From GCA-002727735 sp038134525 (GTDB lineage Bacteria > Bacteroidota > Bacteroidia > Flavobacteriales_D > Parvicellaceae), in contig JAYPVI010000006.1 of the NCBI GenBank assembly GCA_038134525.1, positions 1-64,000 on the forward strand: DNA of 64,000 bases, in the 5' to 3' direction. Positions 51,017 through 61,794 of this stretch are shown piece by piece. Positions within the stretch are counted from its first letter, which is position 1, and each line of letters opens with the position of its first letter. The translations under genes and the position numbers were made by a program. Below the pieces are notes generated by a model, which worked only from the letters and a program-made list of their open reading frames with translations, was not told where the DNA came from and did not search any database.

Positions 51017-53287
51017 ATGTCAAAAAATATCTTTAAAAAAGAAGCACTAGACTACCACAGTTCTGGAAGAAAAGGCAAAATAGAGGTTGTCCCTTCAAAG
51101 CCATATAACTCACAAAGAGACCTTTCTTTAGCCTATTCTCCTGGAGTTGCAGAACCATGCCTAGCGATTAAACAATCTGTTGATGATGTTTATAAATATA
51201 CCAGTAAAGGGAACTTGGTGGCTGTAATTTCAAATGGCACAGCAGTTTTGGGTCTAGGGGATATCGGTCCTGAAGCGTCAAAGCCAGTTATGGAGGGAAA
51301 GGGTCTTCTTTTTAAAATTTTTGCTGATATTGATGTATTTGATATTGAAATAAATGAAACAAATATTGATCGATTTGTTGATACAGTAAAAGCGATATCT
51401 CCCACTTTTGGAGGAATAAATTTAGAAGACATCAAGGCGCCAGAAGCATTTGAAATCGAAGAAAGACTTAAAAGAGAATTATCTATTCCTATTATGCATG
51501 ATGATCAACATGGGACAGCTATAATTTCATCTGCAGCGTTGTTAAATGCTTTGGAAATTGCTAAAAAAGAGATAGATGAAATCAAATTGGTTGTAAGTGG
51601 TGCAGGGGCATCCGCGCAGTCATGTATGAAATTGTATATATCTCTTGGCGTAAAGAAGGATAATATATTTGTATTTGATTCAAAAGGATTAATACATGAA
51701 AGTCGTGATGATTTAGATGAGAATAAAAAATATTTTGTGCAGAACTCATCTAATTGTACGCTTGAAGAAGCTTTGGTTGATGCTGATGTGTTTTTAGGAC
51801 TTTCAAGAGGTGGTATTCTAAATCAAATGATGATTAAAAGCATGGCTAAAAACCCCATAGTTTTTGCTTTAGCCAATCCAGACCCTGAAATTCCATACGA
51901 AGAAGCCATGAGTACAAGAGATGATTTAATTATGGCAACGGGAAGATCTGATCATCCAAATCAAGTCAATAATGTATTGGGATTTCCTTATATTTTTAGA
52001 GGTGCATTAGATGTTCGAGCCACCACAATAAATGAAGAGATGAAATTAGCAGCTGTTCGAGCCATTGCTGCTTTAGCAAAAGAGCAGGTGCCAGATGTAG
52101 TAAATGAAGCTTACGATGCTAAAAGTATTTCTTTTGGAAGAACTCAAATTATTCCAAAACCTCTAGATCCAAGACTTATTTATTGGGTTGCTCCTGCAGT
52201 TGCCAAAGCTGCGATTGAATCGGGCGTAGCTAAATCTCCTATTAAGGATTGGAAAAAATATGAGCTTCAACTAATGGAGCGATTAGGATTGGATAATAAA
52301 TTTGTAAGAAATCTAACGGCTAAAGCCAAAAGGAACCCAAAAAAAGTAGTCTTTGCAGAGGCAGATACATACAAAGTGCTCAAAGCTGCAGAAATGGCTC
52401 TGGAAGAAGGTATAGCAAAACCAATACTTTTGGGTCGTGCAGTTAAGATTAATGAAATAATTGAAGAATATAATTTGGACCTTCCAAACTGCACCATTAT
52501 TGACCCTAGGAGTGATGAGACTATTGAGCAAAGAGAAAAATTTGCTAAAATTTTACACGAAAAGAGAAAAAGAAGAGGTCTGACTTTTTATGAGGCAAAA
52601 AAAATGATGCGTGAGCGAAATTATTATGCTTCTGCTATGGTTGAAACAGGCATGGCTGATGTGATGATTTCAGGTATTACAAGAAGTTACAAAGAAACCA
52701 TTAGACCTGCATTACAAGTTATAGGGGTAGAAGAGGGTATAAATAAAATTGCGGGAATGTATATTCTAATTAGTAAAGATGGTCCCATATTTTTTGCTGA
52801 TACTACCATTAATATCAATCCAACAGTAGAAGAAATAGTAGATATAACGTTACTTGTAGCAAGAACAGTAAAAGAATATAAAATTGAACCTAGAATTGCT
52901 ATGCTTAGTTATTCCAACTTTGGCTCTAATGAGGGAGAGGATGCTGTGAAAATGAGAGAAGCGGTTAACTATTTACATAAGCATTATCCTGATTTGGTGG
53001 TAGATGGAGAAGTACAAGCTAATTTTGCTGTAAATAAAGAATTAGTTGGCGACTTTTTCCCTTTTTCCATGTTAGCTGACGGTAAGGCAAATACATTGAT
53101 ATTCCCAAATTTGAGTTCGGGGAATATTGCGTATAAACTTGTTAAAGAGATGAGTCAATTTGAAGCAATTGGACCAGTTTTGTTAGGGATGAAGAGACCA
53201 GTTCATGTTCTTCAAATAGGGTCTTCAGTTCGAGAAATCTTAAATATGATTACACTAGGTGTAATTGATGTTCAAAATCGAAAATAA
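51017..53287 (+). CDS. maeB: NADP-dependent malic enzyme, MaeB type
   Basis: Decarboxylates malate to pyruvate, yielding NADPH. 756 residues, the long fused form: malic enzyme domains (about 1-420; DYHSSGRKGKIEVVP, YSPGVAEPCLAI, GDIGPEASKPVMEGKGLLFK, HDDQHGTAI, VVSGAGASAQS) and a C-terminal phosphotransacetylase-like domain (about 430-756) that in this family has no catalysis but binds acetyl-CoA for regulation. LANPDPEIPYEEA and GRSDHPNQVNNVLGFPYIFRGALD (split at ~300-325) are the NADP side. Four bases after its stop ruvA starts; maeB-ruvA-sprA is a common order in flavobacteria. Confidence 0.96.
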   Translation: MSKNIFKKEALDYHSSGRKGKIEVVPSKPYNSQRDLSLAYSPGVAEPCLAIKQSVDDVYKYTSKGNLVAVISNGTAVLGLGDIGPEASKPVMEGKGLLFKIFADIDVFDIEINETNIDRFVDTVKAISPTFGGINLEDIKAPEAFEIEERLKRELSIPIMHDDQHGTAIISSAALLNALEIAKKEIDEIKLVVSGAGASAQSCMKLYISLGVKKDNIFVFDSKGLIHESRDDLDENKKYFVQNSSNCTLEEALVDADVFLGLSRGGILNQMMIKSMAKNPIVFALANPDPEIPYEEAMSTRDDLIMATGRSDHPNQVNNVLGFPYIFRGALDVRATTINEEMKLAAVRAIAALAKEQVPDVVNEAYDAKSISFGRTQIIPKPLDPRLIYWVAPAVAKAAIESGVAKSPIKDWKKYELQLMERLGLDNKFVRNLTAKAKRNPKKVVFAEADTYKVLKAAEMALEEGIAKPILLGRAVKINEIIEEYNLDLPNCTIIDPRSDETIEQREKFAKILHEKRKRRGLTFYEAKKMMRERNYYASAMVETGMADVMISGITRSYKETIRPALQVIGVEEGINKIAGMYILISKDGPIFFADTTININPTVEEIVDITLLVARTVKEYKIEPRIAMLSYSNFGSNEGEDAVKMREAVNYLHKHYPDLVVDGEVQANFAVNKELVGDFFPFSMLADGKANTLIFPNLSSGNIAYKLVKEMSQFEAIGPVLLGMKRPVHVLQIGSSVREILNMITLGVIDVQNRK

Positions 53288-53291
53288 TTTT

Positions 53292-53873
53292 ATGATTGCA
53301 CACATAGAAGGAATACTTGAATCTAAGTTCCCTAATCAAGTTATTATTGATGTTAACGGGATAGGTTATTTATTACACATTTCACTGAATACTTTTGAAA
53401 GCCTTCCAACTAAAGGGAAGTTGAGGTTGTATAGTCATCTCATTGTTAGAGAAGATGCTCATTTATTATTTGGTTTTGCAGAAGAAAAAGAAAGAACCAT
53501 GTTTAAAGAGTTAATTAACGTTTCTGGAGTAGGTGCTAATACGGCTTTAATGATTCTTTCATCTATGAAACCAGATGAAGTGGTTTTAGCTGTTGATCAA
53601 AGCAATGTGGAAGCTTTTAAGAGCATTAAGGGCATAGGACTAAAATCCGCTCAACGTATCATTGTTGATTTAAAAGGAAAATTGGAAAAAATTGATTCCA
53701 TAAACGATATTTTGTCTTCTCAAGACAATACCTTAAAAAATGAAGCGTTATCAGCATTAGTCGTTTTAGGGATAGAAAAGAAAAAAGCAACTAAAGCAAT
53801 TGATGAAATATTATCAAAAGAAGAAGTAGCTACAGTAGAAGAATTGATTAAAAAAACCCTCAAAGCGGTTTAA
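53292..53873 (+). CDS. ruvA: Holliday junction DNA helicase subunit RuvA
   Basis: Binds four-way junctions and loads RuvB. From ATG 53292 it has 193 residues. An OB-fold start MIAHIEGILESKFPNQVIIDVNGIGYLL split across about 1-28, HhH motifs with FKELINVSGVGANTALMIL and FKSIKGIGLKSAQRIIVDLKGKL, and a C-terminal UBA-like domain (about 145-193). The frame extends back to an ATG at 53265 inside maeB, but family length and the usual MI(A/G)xIxG start favour 53292. sprA follows 11 bases after its stop. Confidence 0.97.
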   Translation: MIAHIEGILESKFPNQVIIDVNGIGYLLHISLNTFESLPTKGKLRLYSHLIVREDAHLLFGFAEEKERTMFKELINVSGVGANTALMILSSMKPDEVVLAVDQSNVEAFKSIKGIGLKSAQRIIVDLKGKLEKIDSINDILSSQDNTLKNEALSALVVLGIEKKKATKAIDEILSKEEVATVEELIKKTLKAV

Positions 53874-53884
53874 TGTAATTTACA

Positions 53885-56800
53885 TTGCTTAAGAAATTAG
53901 TCTTATTAATATTTGTATTAAGTGTTTTTACAGGTGTGGATGCAAAACCCCATTATCCTTTAAAAAGCCATACAGTCTCTATTGACTCTCCTGAGATTGA
54001 TCTTTTATTTCCAATATCAGATCCGTTGGACCCTACCAATTTTTCTCAAGGTTTAATAGATTTTGATTTACCTCTAAATATTAATAATAATGTAAACTAC
54101 GACCCCAATTCAGGTCAATACATTTTTAATTCCCTATTTGAAGATTCATCCTCTTTTAGACCATCTAGTCAGATGTCTCTTGATGATTATTTAGATATGC
54201 AACATCAGCAAAGTATGAGTAGCTTTTGGAAAAAGAACCTTGATGATATGTCTGAATATAAGTACGTAAAACAAGAAGAAGACATTCAACTTAATAAGCC
54301 TAAACCACAAAAATTGTTTGGTAGTGATTTTGTTGAAATTAGGCCACAAGGATCTGCTGAATTAAGTTTTGGTTTTAATTCTTCTAGAACAGACAATCCT
54401 GTTTTGCCAGAGCAGAACAGAAGAATTACCACGTTTGATTTTGATCAAAAAATTCAAATGGCATTAACAGGTAAGATAGGAGATTTGATGGATTTGGGCT
54501 TTAACTATAATACAGAAGCAACTTTCGATTTTGAAAATCAATTAAATTTAGATTATTCAGGAAAAGAAGATGATATTTTACAAAAGCTAGAAGCAGGAAA
54601 TGTATCTCTACCCCTAAATAGTACTTTGATTTCAGGTAGCCAAAGTCTATTTGGAATAAAATCAGAATTGAAATTTGGCCGATTAACCGCCACAACAGTT
54701 TTATCTCAACAAAAAGGTCAAAAAAAGGAAATTGAAATTGCTGGAGGGGCTCAGCAAAATGAATTTGAAATCAATGCGGATAATTATGAAGAGAATAGAC
54801 ACTTTTTTTTAAGTTACTATTTCAGGGATTCTTATGACAATTCCATGAAATCCCTTCCACTTATTACTTCTGGAGTTCAGATTCAGCGAATTGAAGTATG
54901 GGTTACTAATAGAAATAACACCATAAACAACACTAGAAATATCATATGCTTATCTGATTTAGGAGAACCACAGGTTAATCAATTACATAACCCATTATGG
55001 GTTTCAGGAGGGTATAATTTACCTGATAATGATCATAATAATCTTTATGCTGGTATTAATGGAGATCAAAATGTAAGAAATTATGTAAACTCGAGTAATG
55101 CCCTTACTGGGATAAATTACAACATGGAACAGGGCATTGAATTTGAAAAGGTAGAAAATGCTCGCATGTTATCCAACAACGAATATTCATATAATGCAGT
55201 TTTAGGTTTTATTTCGCTTAATCAATCTCTTAATAATGATGAAGTACTAGGAGTGGCTTATCAATACACCTATCAGGGCAAAACATATCAAGTAGGTGAA
55301 TTGTCAACAGATGGGGTTTCAGGTCAAAGCGCACTCTATTTGAAAATGTTAAAATCAACCGTAAGAAATCCGAAAAAAAAGCTTTGGGATATCATGATGA
55401 AAAATGTATATTCTCTAGGCGCATATCAAGTTGATCCTACCAATTTTAGATTGGATATTTGGTACAATAATCCATCCACCTCAATCGATATTAACTATAT
55501 TCCTAAAACAGGAGTAGATGACAAATTACTAATCCAGTTATTAGATCTAGATAGACTTAATCAACAACAGCAAGTTTACGCAGATGGGATTTTTGATTTT
55601 ATTGCCATTTCAGAGAACCAAGGAAGGATTCCCAATGGGGGTACGATTAATCCGAGAAATGGAAGATTATATTTCTCAACCATAGAACCATTTGGAAAAA
55701 CACTAGATCGGAAAATGGCAGAACAAGGTATTCCACAAAATGTGAGAGAAAGTGTAGTTTATCAACAGCTTTATGATAGCACTAAAATTGCTGCTCAACA
55801 AATTCCAGAACTCAATCGATTCAAAATAAAAGGAGTCTATCAATCTTCAGTTACATCTGAAATTTCATTAAATGCCATGAATATTCCTGAAGGATCTGTG
55901 GTGGTTACTGCAGGGGGGCAAATTTTAACAGAGGGAATACAATACACGGTGGATTATAATTTAGGTAGAGTAAGAATTTTAGATGATGGTATTCTAAGTT
56001 CAGGGACTCCCATAAAAATTTCACTTGAGAGTAATTCCTTATTTAGTGTGCAAATGAAAACCATGTTAGGTACTCATTTGGATTATAAAATCAACAATGA
56101 CGCCCATATTGGAGGTACTATTATGAGGCTTAAAGAACGACCATTAACTCAGAAGGTTAATGCAGGAGACGAGCCAATAGCCAATACCATGGTTGGACTT
56201 GATGGGGCTTTCAAGAAAGAAGTACCTTTTTTAACAAAAATAGTTGACTTACTTCCTTTCATTGAAACAAAAGAAAAATCTCAAATTAATTTTTCTGGTG
56301 AAATAGCTGGATTAATTCCTGGCCATAATAAAGCAATTGATGTTGCTGGTGACAATGGCGCGTCATATATTGATGATTTTGAAGGAAGTCAAAGCGCCAT
56401 TGACCTAAGGACATTTAATAATTGGGTTTTATCATCTCTCCCTCAGGGTCAGCCAGATTTATTCCCTGAAGCGAGCCTTTATAACGATGTAAATTATGGA
56501 AAAAACAGGGCAAAAATGTCTTGGTATGTGGTAGATCCTACCGTTTTTTACCCTAGAGTACCACCTAGAGATGTTAAGGATACAACAAGCTCTATTGATT
56601 CCTATTCAAATTACATTAAGAAGCACTCCATGAGACAAATTTTGGTTAATGAGGTGTTTCCAAATATCAATCTTCCACCGGGTCAATTACCCAATATTCC
56701 CGTTTTTGACATTTCTTATTTTCCAGAAGAAAGAGGGCCATATAATTTTGATTTAAATCCTTCCAATTACAGTTCAGGAGTAGATCCAACAACAGGTAAA

Positions 56801-59800
56801 TTAAACAACCCTAAATCGAGGTGGGCAGGTGTGATGAGAACATTGACCACCAATGATTTTGAAGCAGCTAACATTGAATTTATACAATTTTGGATGATGG
56901 ACCCTTTTAATGAAGACTCGGAAAATTCTACTGGTGGAGATTTTTACATTAATCTGGGTAATATATCTGAAGATATTTTAAGGGATGGAAGGAAATCATT
57001 TGAAAACGGATTGCCCCCTGATGGTGATTTCGTGGCTAATTCAAATTCACTTGAATTTACAGAGTGGGGTGTGGTTCCTAATACACAAGCTATAGTAAAT
57101 GCTTTTGACAATAATTTATCATCAAGAGAGCACCAAGATGTCGGTTTTGATGGGTTACCTGATGGAAAAGAGCAGACATATTTTGATGATTTTATAAATG
57201 GCGCACAAAATTATTTCACAGACCAGGTAGCGTTACAAAAAGTATTAAATGATCCTTCATCTGATAATTATAAATACTACAGAGACGATGATTACCCCAT
57301 CGAAACCAACATTATTGAAAGGTATAAAAATTACAATAGTCCAGATGGTAATTCCCCTACCTCGGAAATGTCAGACACAATGAATGCCGATAGATATCCC
57401 ACATCGGCCTCAACCTTACCCAATATAGAAGACATTAACCTTGACAATAACTTAAGTGAAACGGAAAGTTATTTTCAATATAAAATTGAATTGGATCCGA
57501 ATAATATGCAAGTAGGTAAAAACTACATTACAGATATATACGAACCACCATCGAGTTCTTTACCTAACGGTAAAAGCATAAAATGGTATCAATTTAGAGT
57601 CCCAGTTGCTGAATTTTCAAAGAGAGTTAATGATATACAGGATTTTAGATCTATTCGATTTATTAGAATGTATATGCATAATTGGTCTGAAGAAGTTACG
57701 CTTCGATTTGCTAGGCTAGAATTGATTAGGGGAGAATGGAGGAGGTATTTGGGCTCTTTACTAGCAGATGGAGAATATATTCAGGACGAAGAACAAACAA
57801 CACAATTTAATGTAAGCGCAGTAAGTATTGAAGAAAATGGGGGGAGAGACCCCATAAATTATGTGCTGCCTCCAAATATCATAAGACAACAAAATACTCA
57901 ATTTATAGGCAATGTAGTAAATGAACAAAGTTTAGTAATAGATGTATGTGGGCTTAAAGATGGGGATTCTAAAGCTATTTACCGAAACGTGAATCTAGAT
58001 GTAAGAAATTACAATAAGATTAAAATGTTTGTACATGGGGAAACCAATCCTGGCTCAACACCTACTAACGACAATGAAGTTACTGTATTCGTTAGATTGG
58101 GAACAGATTTTGTTTCAAATTATTATGAATATGAAATGCCACTTAAAATTTCACCTTGGTATAATAATAATGATTATTCTGTTTGGCCAGAAGAAAATAA
58201 TATGGTGATTAATTTACAAGCATTAAAGGATCTTAAAGAGCAAAGAAATTTTGCCAATATCAGTCAATTTGAGAAGTATGTCAAGAGAGATCCTAATAAT
58301 TCATCTTCCAATATAGCCGTGAAAGGAAATCCAAATTTACAAGGTGTTAGAACCATCATGATTGGTATTAGAAATCCTAAAAGTACTGATCCAAACAACC
58401 AATGGCTCCCTGATGATGGCCAAGAAAAATGTGTTGAGGTGTGGGTGAACGAATTGCGATTGAGTGATTTTAATGAAAACGGAGGATGGGCTACAGTAGG
58501 AAGAATGAATGGCAACTTAGCTGATTTAGCTGATTTTGCTTTGTCAGGAAATTACTCAACTCCAGGTTTTGGAAGTATGGAAAAACGTGTTGCGGAAAGA
58601 CAACAGGAATTCATGTATGGTTTTGATGCTTCAAGCACCATAAAGTTAAATAAGTTTTTTGGAGAGAAGTCTGGAGTAAACTTACCGATGTATGTGGGTT
58701 ACTCTAGAAATGTGATAAAACCTCTTTATGATCCATTAAGCCCCGATTTGATTTTTAAACAGGAATCTACAGAAACTGAAGATCAGTGGAAAGAACGACT
58801 TTACAATGGTGTAGATTTAACAGAGCGAAAATCGATCAATTTCACTAATGTAAAAATCAATAAGAAGAAAAATAAATTACCAAAACAAAAGGATAAAAAA
58901 GAGGTGCAGAACGAAACAGAGGAAAAGGAAGGTGAAAATAAGATTGCGAATAGGTCAAATAACAAGAAATCAAATGCCAAAATCCCTATGCCATGGGATG
59001 TTTCAAATTTCAGTCTTAATTACTCTTTTACAGAATTTTCTCATAGAGACATTAATACACGGCAAGATATTCAACGAAATTACCTGGGGAGTATAAATTA
59101 TCAATATTCTCCAAATATAAAACCATGGGAACCCTTCAAAAAAGTTAACTTCATTAGGAAGTCCAAATGGTTAACGTTATTAAGAGATTTTAATTTTTAT
59201 TATTTACCGAAACAAATTGCGATTCGGAATAACGTTAACAGAACGTATAATATTTTTTCAACTAGATACAATTTTCCTGGAGGAGAGAATTTCGAAGTGC
59301 CTCAATATGGCAAACAGTTTAACTGGGATAGAAATTATGATTTCAAATATGATTTAACAAAAAATCTAAAATTTGACCTACAAGCCACCAATAATGCATT
59401 TGTTCAGGAAACACCAGGTAGAATTGATTATGGCATATTCGGTTATGAAGACGATTTTGATCAAAGCTTAGTAAATCGAAGTTTAAAAAATTTAGGAGAA
59501 AACATGAGCTATAATCACACCAGTAATGTTTCATATACCTGGCCCCTTAAAAAGTTCCCATTAACCGATTGGATAACCCTTACTACAAGATATACGGCAA
59601 ATTTTGATTGGACCAGAGCTCCCTTGGCTTTGGATAATGATACTCTTTCAGTTGGAAATATTGTACAAAATTCAAGAGTGGTTGCCTGGTCAGGTAAGCT
59701 GAATTTTGAATCACTTTATAATAAAGTCCCTTATCTTAAAAGAGTTAATAAAAAGTATGGAAATTCAAGCGTTACTAGATCTAGAAGTAATGTTACTGCT

Positions 59801-61306
59801 GGAGGGAAAAAGTCAGCAAAAAAAGAAAATGAGGAAGAGAATGATAATAAAGACAAGAAAAAGAAAAAAGGAGATGGTCCAGCCATGAAAGTGGTTGATC
59901 AGTTTGCTAGAGTGTTCATGTCCATTAAAAGCATTAACGGTTCTTTTAATACTAATGATGGAATTATGCTCCCAGGATATGGTAATCAAACCAATTTGTT
60001 AGGAATGGATGATGATTGGCTTTCTCCTGGATTAGCATTCATAGCTGGTGGATACCAGGAAAGGGATTTAATGGGAACAAGAACAAGAATGAATTTTGCA
60101 CACCATGCTTATGATAATGGTTGGCTTGTTGACACCTCCAATTATAATTACATAAGTACACAGTATACAGCCAATCATACTGAAAACATGAACTTTAAAG
60201 CTTCCATAAAACCCATTAATAGTTTAAGAATTGATCTTTCAGCTGAGCGAAACTTAATGGAGAACAGATCTTCAAATCTTGGTCTTGATGATTTTGATCA
60301 GTTTGCATTACTAAATAATCAATTTAATGGCTCATTTAGCACCTCCATCATAACATGGAAAACTGCTTTCAAAGCAGATAGACTTAATGACACTACCTTA
60401 AGTAATCAGATATGGGAAAATCTATTAAGTTACAGACAAGATGTTTCCGCTTTAGTGGCTCTAACTAACCCCAATTCTCCTCAAACGCTTGAAAACACAG
60501 GTTATTACTCAGGATATGATAGTACACAACAGGACGTAATCATAGGTGCATTCTTGTGTGCATATCGTGGAGAAACACCGACCATCAATAATATTAATCC
60601 GCTAAGTCAGCGAATACCACTACCAAATTGGAGAATTACATTTGATGGACTAACTAAAATCAAAGCGGTAAAAAAGCACGTTAAAAAATTATCATTTTCC
60701 CATGCCTATAGATCTAACTTTACATTGGGTAATTATACGACCAATCTAAGTGGAAATTGGGATAGCGAAGGAAATGCCATTGAGACCGATATTGCAGGTA
60801 ATTACATTTCTCAAAAACAAATATTAACGATGAATATAATGGAGCAGTTTGCCCCTCTTTTAGGCGTTGACTTAACCTTAAAAAATAACATGTCGGTAAA
60901 ATTTGAGATGAAGAAAGATAGGAATGTTTCGCTGAGTCTAGCTAACAATCAAATCACAGAAATCAAAGGAAGTGAATGGAAGTTCGGAACCGGGTATACA
61001 TGGAAAAAATTAAAACTTCCATTTAAATTAGCAGGTAATCCTATAGAACCAAGTGATTTAAGAATGAGATTAGATGTAGCTGTAAGAGACAATAAAACCA
61101 TTACTAGAAAAATTGTAGAGAATCAGAATTTACCAACTGCAGGTCAACGAGCTGTAACCATTCAATTTTCTGGGGATTATAATTTAACAAAACAGTTAAT
61201 GCTCAGATTATTTTTCGACAGACGTGTTAATACACCCTTTATTTCAACTTCTTTCCCAACGGCAAATACCAATGGAGGTTTTGCTTTAAGATTCCAGTTG
61301 AGATAA
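53885..61306 (+). CDS. sprA: T9SS outer-membrane translocon protein SprA/Sov
   Basis: 2473 residues, the giant 36-strand outer-membrane channel of type IX secretion, the route for the cargo proteins encoded at 48-50 kb. TTG start 53885 gives MLKKLVLLIFVLSVFTGVDA, a typical signal peptide. Barrel-strand segments with aromatic turns run throughout; recognisable family stretches include LFGSDFVEIRPQGSAELSFG (~143-162), NLDVRNYNKIKMFVHGE, and KCVEVWVNELRLSDFNENGGWA near 1515-1540. Two very charged Lys/Glu-rich inserts (about residues 1657-1700 and 1975-2000) probably form periplasmic or external loops. Partner proteins PorV and Plug are not in the window. ruvA is 11 bases upstream, gcvH 51 bases downstream. 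Confidence 0.97.
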   Translation: MLKKLVLLIFVLSVFTGVDAKPHYPLKSHTVSIDSPEIDLLFPISDPLDPTNFSQGLIDFDLPLNINNNVNYDPNSGQYIFNSLFEDSSSFRPSSQMSLDDYLDMQHQQSMSSFWKKNLDDMSEYKYVKQEEDIQLNKPKPQKLFGSDFVEIRPQGSAELSFGFNSSRTDNPVLPEQNRRITTFDFDQKIQMALTGKIGDLMDLGFNYNTEATFDFENQLNLDYSGKEDDILQKLEAGNVSLPLNSTLISGSQSLFGIKSELKFGRLTATTVLSQQKGQKKEIEIAGGAQQNEFEINADNYEENRHFFLSYYFRDSYDNSMKSLPLITSGVQIQRIEVWVTNRNNTINNTRNIICLSDLGEPQVNQLHNPLWVSGGYNLPDNDHNNLYAGINGDQNVRNYVNSSNALTGINYNMEQGIEFEKVENARMLSNNEYSYNAVLGFISLNQSLNNDEVLGVAYQYTYQGKTYQVGELSTDGVSGQSALYLKMLKSTVRNPKKKLWDIMMKNVYSLGAYQVDPTNFRLDIWYNNPSTSIDINYIPKTGVDDKLLIQLLDLDRLNQQQQVYADGIFDFIAISENQGRIPNGGTINPRNGRLYFSTIEPFGKTLDRKMAEQGIPQNVRESVVYQQLYDSTKIAAQQIPELNRFKIKGVYQSSVTSEISLNAMNIPEGSVVVTAGGQILTEGIQYTVDYNLGRVRILDDGILSSGTPIKISLESNSLFSVQMKTMLGTHLDYKINNDAHIGGTIMRLKERPLTQKVNAGDEPIANTMVGLDGAFKKEVPFLTKIVDLLPFIETKEKSQINFSGEIAGLIPGHNKAIDVAGDNGASYIDDFEGSQSAIDLRTFNNWVLSSLPQGQPDLFPEASLYNDVNYGKNRAKMSWYVVDPTVFYPRVPPRDVKDTTSSIDSYSNYIKKHSMRQILVNEVFPNINLPPGQLPNIPVFDISYFPEERGPYNFDLNPSNYSSGVDPTTGKLNNPKSRWAGVMRTLTTNDFEAANIEFIQFWMMDPFNEDSENSTGGDFYINLGNISEDILRDGRKSFENGLPPDGDFVANSNSLEFTEWGVVPNTQAIVNAFDNNLSSREHQDVGFDGLPDGKEQTYFDDFINGAQNYFTDQVALQKVLNDPSSDNYKYYRDDDYPIETNIIERYKNYNSPDGNSPTSEMSDTMNADRYPTSASTLPNIEDINLDNNLSETESYFQYKIELDPNNMQVGKNYITDIYEPPSSSLPNGKSIKWYQFRVPVAEFSKRVNDIQDFRSIRFIRMYMHNWSEEVTLRFARLELIRGEWRRYLGSLLADGEYIQDEEQTTQFNVSAVSIEENGGRDPINYVLPPNIIRQQNTQFIGNVVNEQSLVIDVCGLKDGDSKAIYRNVNLDVRNYNKIKMFVHGETNPGSTPTNDNEVTVFVRLGTDFVSNYYEYEMPLKISPWYNNNDYSVWPEENNMVINLQALKDLKEQRNFANISQFEKYVKRDPNNSSSNIAVKGNPNLQGVRTIMIGIRNPKSTDPNNQWLPDDGQEKCVEVWVNELRLSDFNENGGWATVGRMNGNLADLADFALSGNYSTPGFGSMEKRVAERQQEFMYGFDASSTIKLNKFFGEKSGVNLPMYVGYSRNVIKPLYDPLSPDLIFKQESTETEDQWKERLYNGVDLTERKSINFTNVKINKKKNKLPKQKDKKEVQNETEEKEGENKIANRSNNKKSNAKIPMPWDVSNFSLNYSFTEFSHRDINTRQDIQRNYLGSINYQYSPNIKPWEPFKKVNFIRKSKWLTLLRDFNFYYLPKQIAIRNNVNRTYNIFSTRYNFPGGENFEVPQYGKQFNWDRNYDFKYDLTKNLKFDLQATNNAFVQETPGRIDYGIFGYEDDFDQSLVNRSLKNLGENMSYNHTSNVSYTWPLKKFPLTDWITLTTRYTANFDWTRAPLALDNDTLSVGNIVQNSRVVAWSGKLNFESLYNKVPYLKRVNKKYGNSSVTRSRSNVTAGGKKSAKKENEEENDNKDKKKKKGDGPAMKVVDQFARVFMSIKSINGSFNTNDGIMLPGYGNQTNLLGMDDDWLSPGLAFIAGGYQERDLMGTRTRMNFAHHAYDNGWLVDTSNYNYISTQYTANHTENMNFKASIKPINSLRIDLSAERNLMENRSSNLGLDDFDQFALLNNQFNGSFSTSIITWKTAFKADRLNDTTLSNQIWENLLSYRQDVSALVALTNPNSPQTLENTGYYSGYDSTQQDVIIGAFLCAYRGETPTINNINPLSQRIPLPNWRITFDGLTKIKAVKKHVKKLSFSHAYRSNFTLGNYTTNLSGNWDSEGNAIETDIAGNYISQKQILTMNIMEQFAPLLGVDLTLKNNMSVKFEMKKDRNVSLSLANNQITEIKGSEWKFGTGYTWKKLKLPFKLAGNPIEPSDLRMRLDVAVRDNKTITRKIVENQNLPTAGQRAVTIQFSGDYNLTKQLMLRLFFDRRVNTPFISTSFPTANTNGGFALRFQLR

Positions 61307-61357
61307 GTAAATAGAAACTCTTTTTTTTGTTTATTTGCACCAATAAAATGATTCAAT

Positions 61358-61735
61358 ATGAATGTTCCAAAAGAATTAAAATACACCAAAGACCACGAAT
61401 GGCTTTCATTAGATGGTGATATAGCTACAGTTGGAGTAACAGATTTTGCACAAAGTGAATTGGGTGATATTGTTTATGTTGAAGTGGAAACACTAGATGA
61501 AACTCTTGGAAAAGAGGAAGTATTTGGAACCGTTGAAGCGGTTAAAACAGTTTCGGATTTATTTATGCCTATTTCAGGTGAGGTCATCGAGTTTAATGAG
61601 AAATTGGAAACTAATCCGGAAGTAGTAAATGAAGATCCATATGGAGAAGGGTGGATGATCAAGATAAGAATTACTGACGTGAATGAATTAAATGAGCTTC
61701 TTTCAGCAGAAGAATATGAAAGTGAAATTTCATAA
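61358..61735 (+). CDS. gcvH: Glycine cleavage system H protein
   Basis: Lipoyl carrier of the glycine cleavage complex. 125 residues. YTKDHEWLSLDGD opens the domain and FGTVEAVKTVSDLF carries the lipoylated Lys63; PEVVNEDPYGEGWMIKIR closes it. Standard length. T and P proteins are not present. The sprA-gcvH order is usual in flavobacteria; a VanZ family gene often follows in my memory, but here TonB-type genes do. The T-rich sequence upstream (61320) might be an A/T-rich leader; no clear promoter. Confidence 0.96.
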   Translation: MNVPKELKYTKDHEWLSLDGDIATVGVTDFAQSELGDIVYVEVETLDETLGKEEVFGTVEAVKTVSDLFMPISGEVIEFNEKLETNPEVVNEDPYGEGWMIKIRITDVNELNELLSAEEYESEIS

Positions 61736-61794
61736 TAGGGATTTCATTACAACATATTTTTTACAATAATTTATTATGCTTAATTTAGCCTGAT

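Noticed and set aside
53265..53291. Earlier ruvA start inside maeB
   Set aside because: The MIAHIEG start at 53292 fits the family N-terminus; the extra residues do not.
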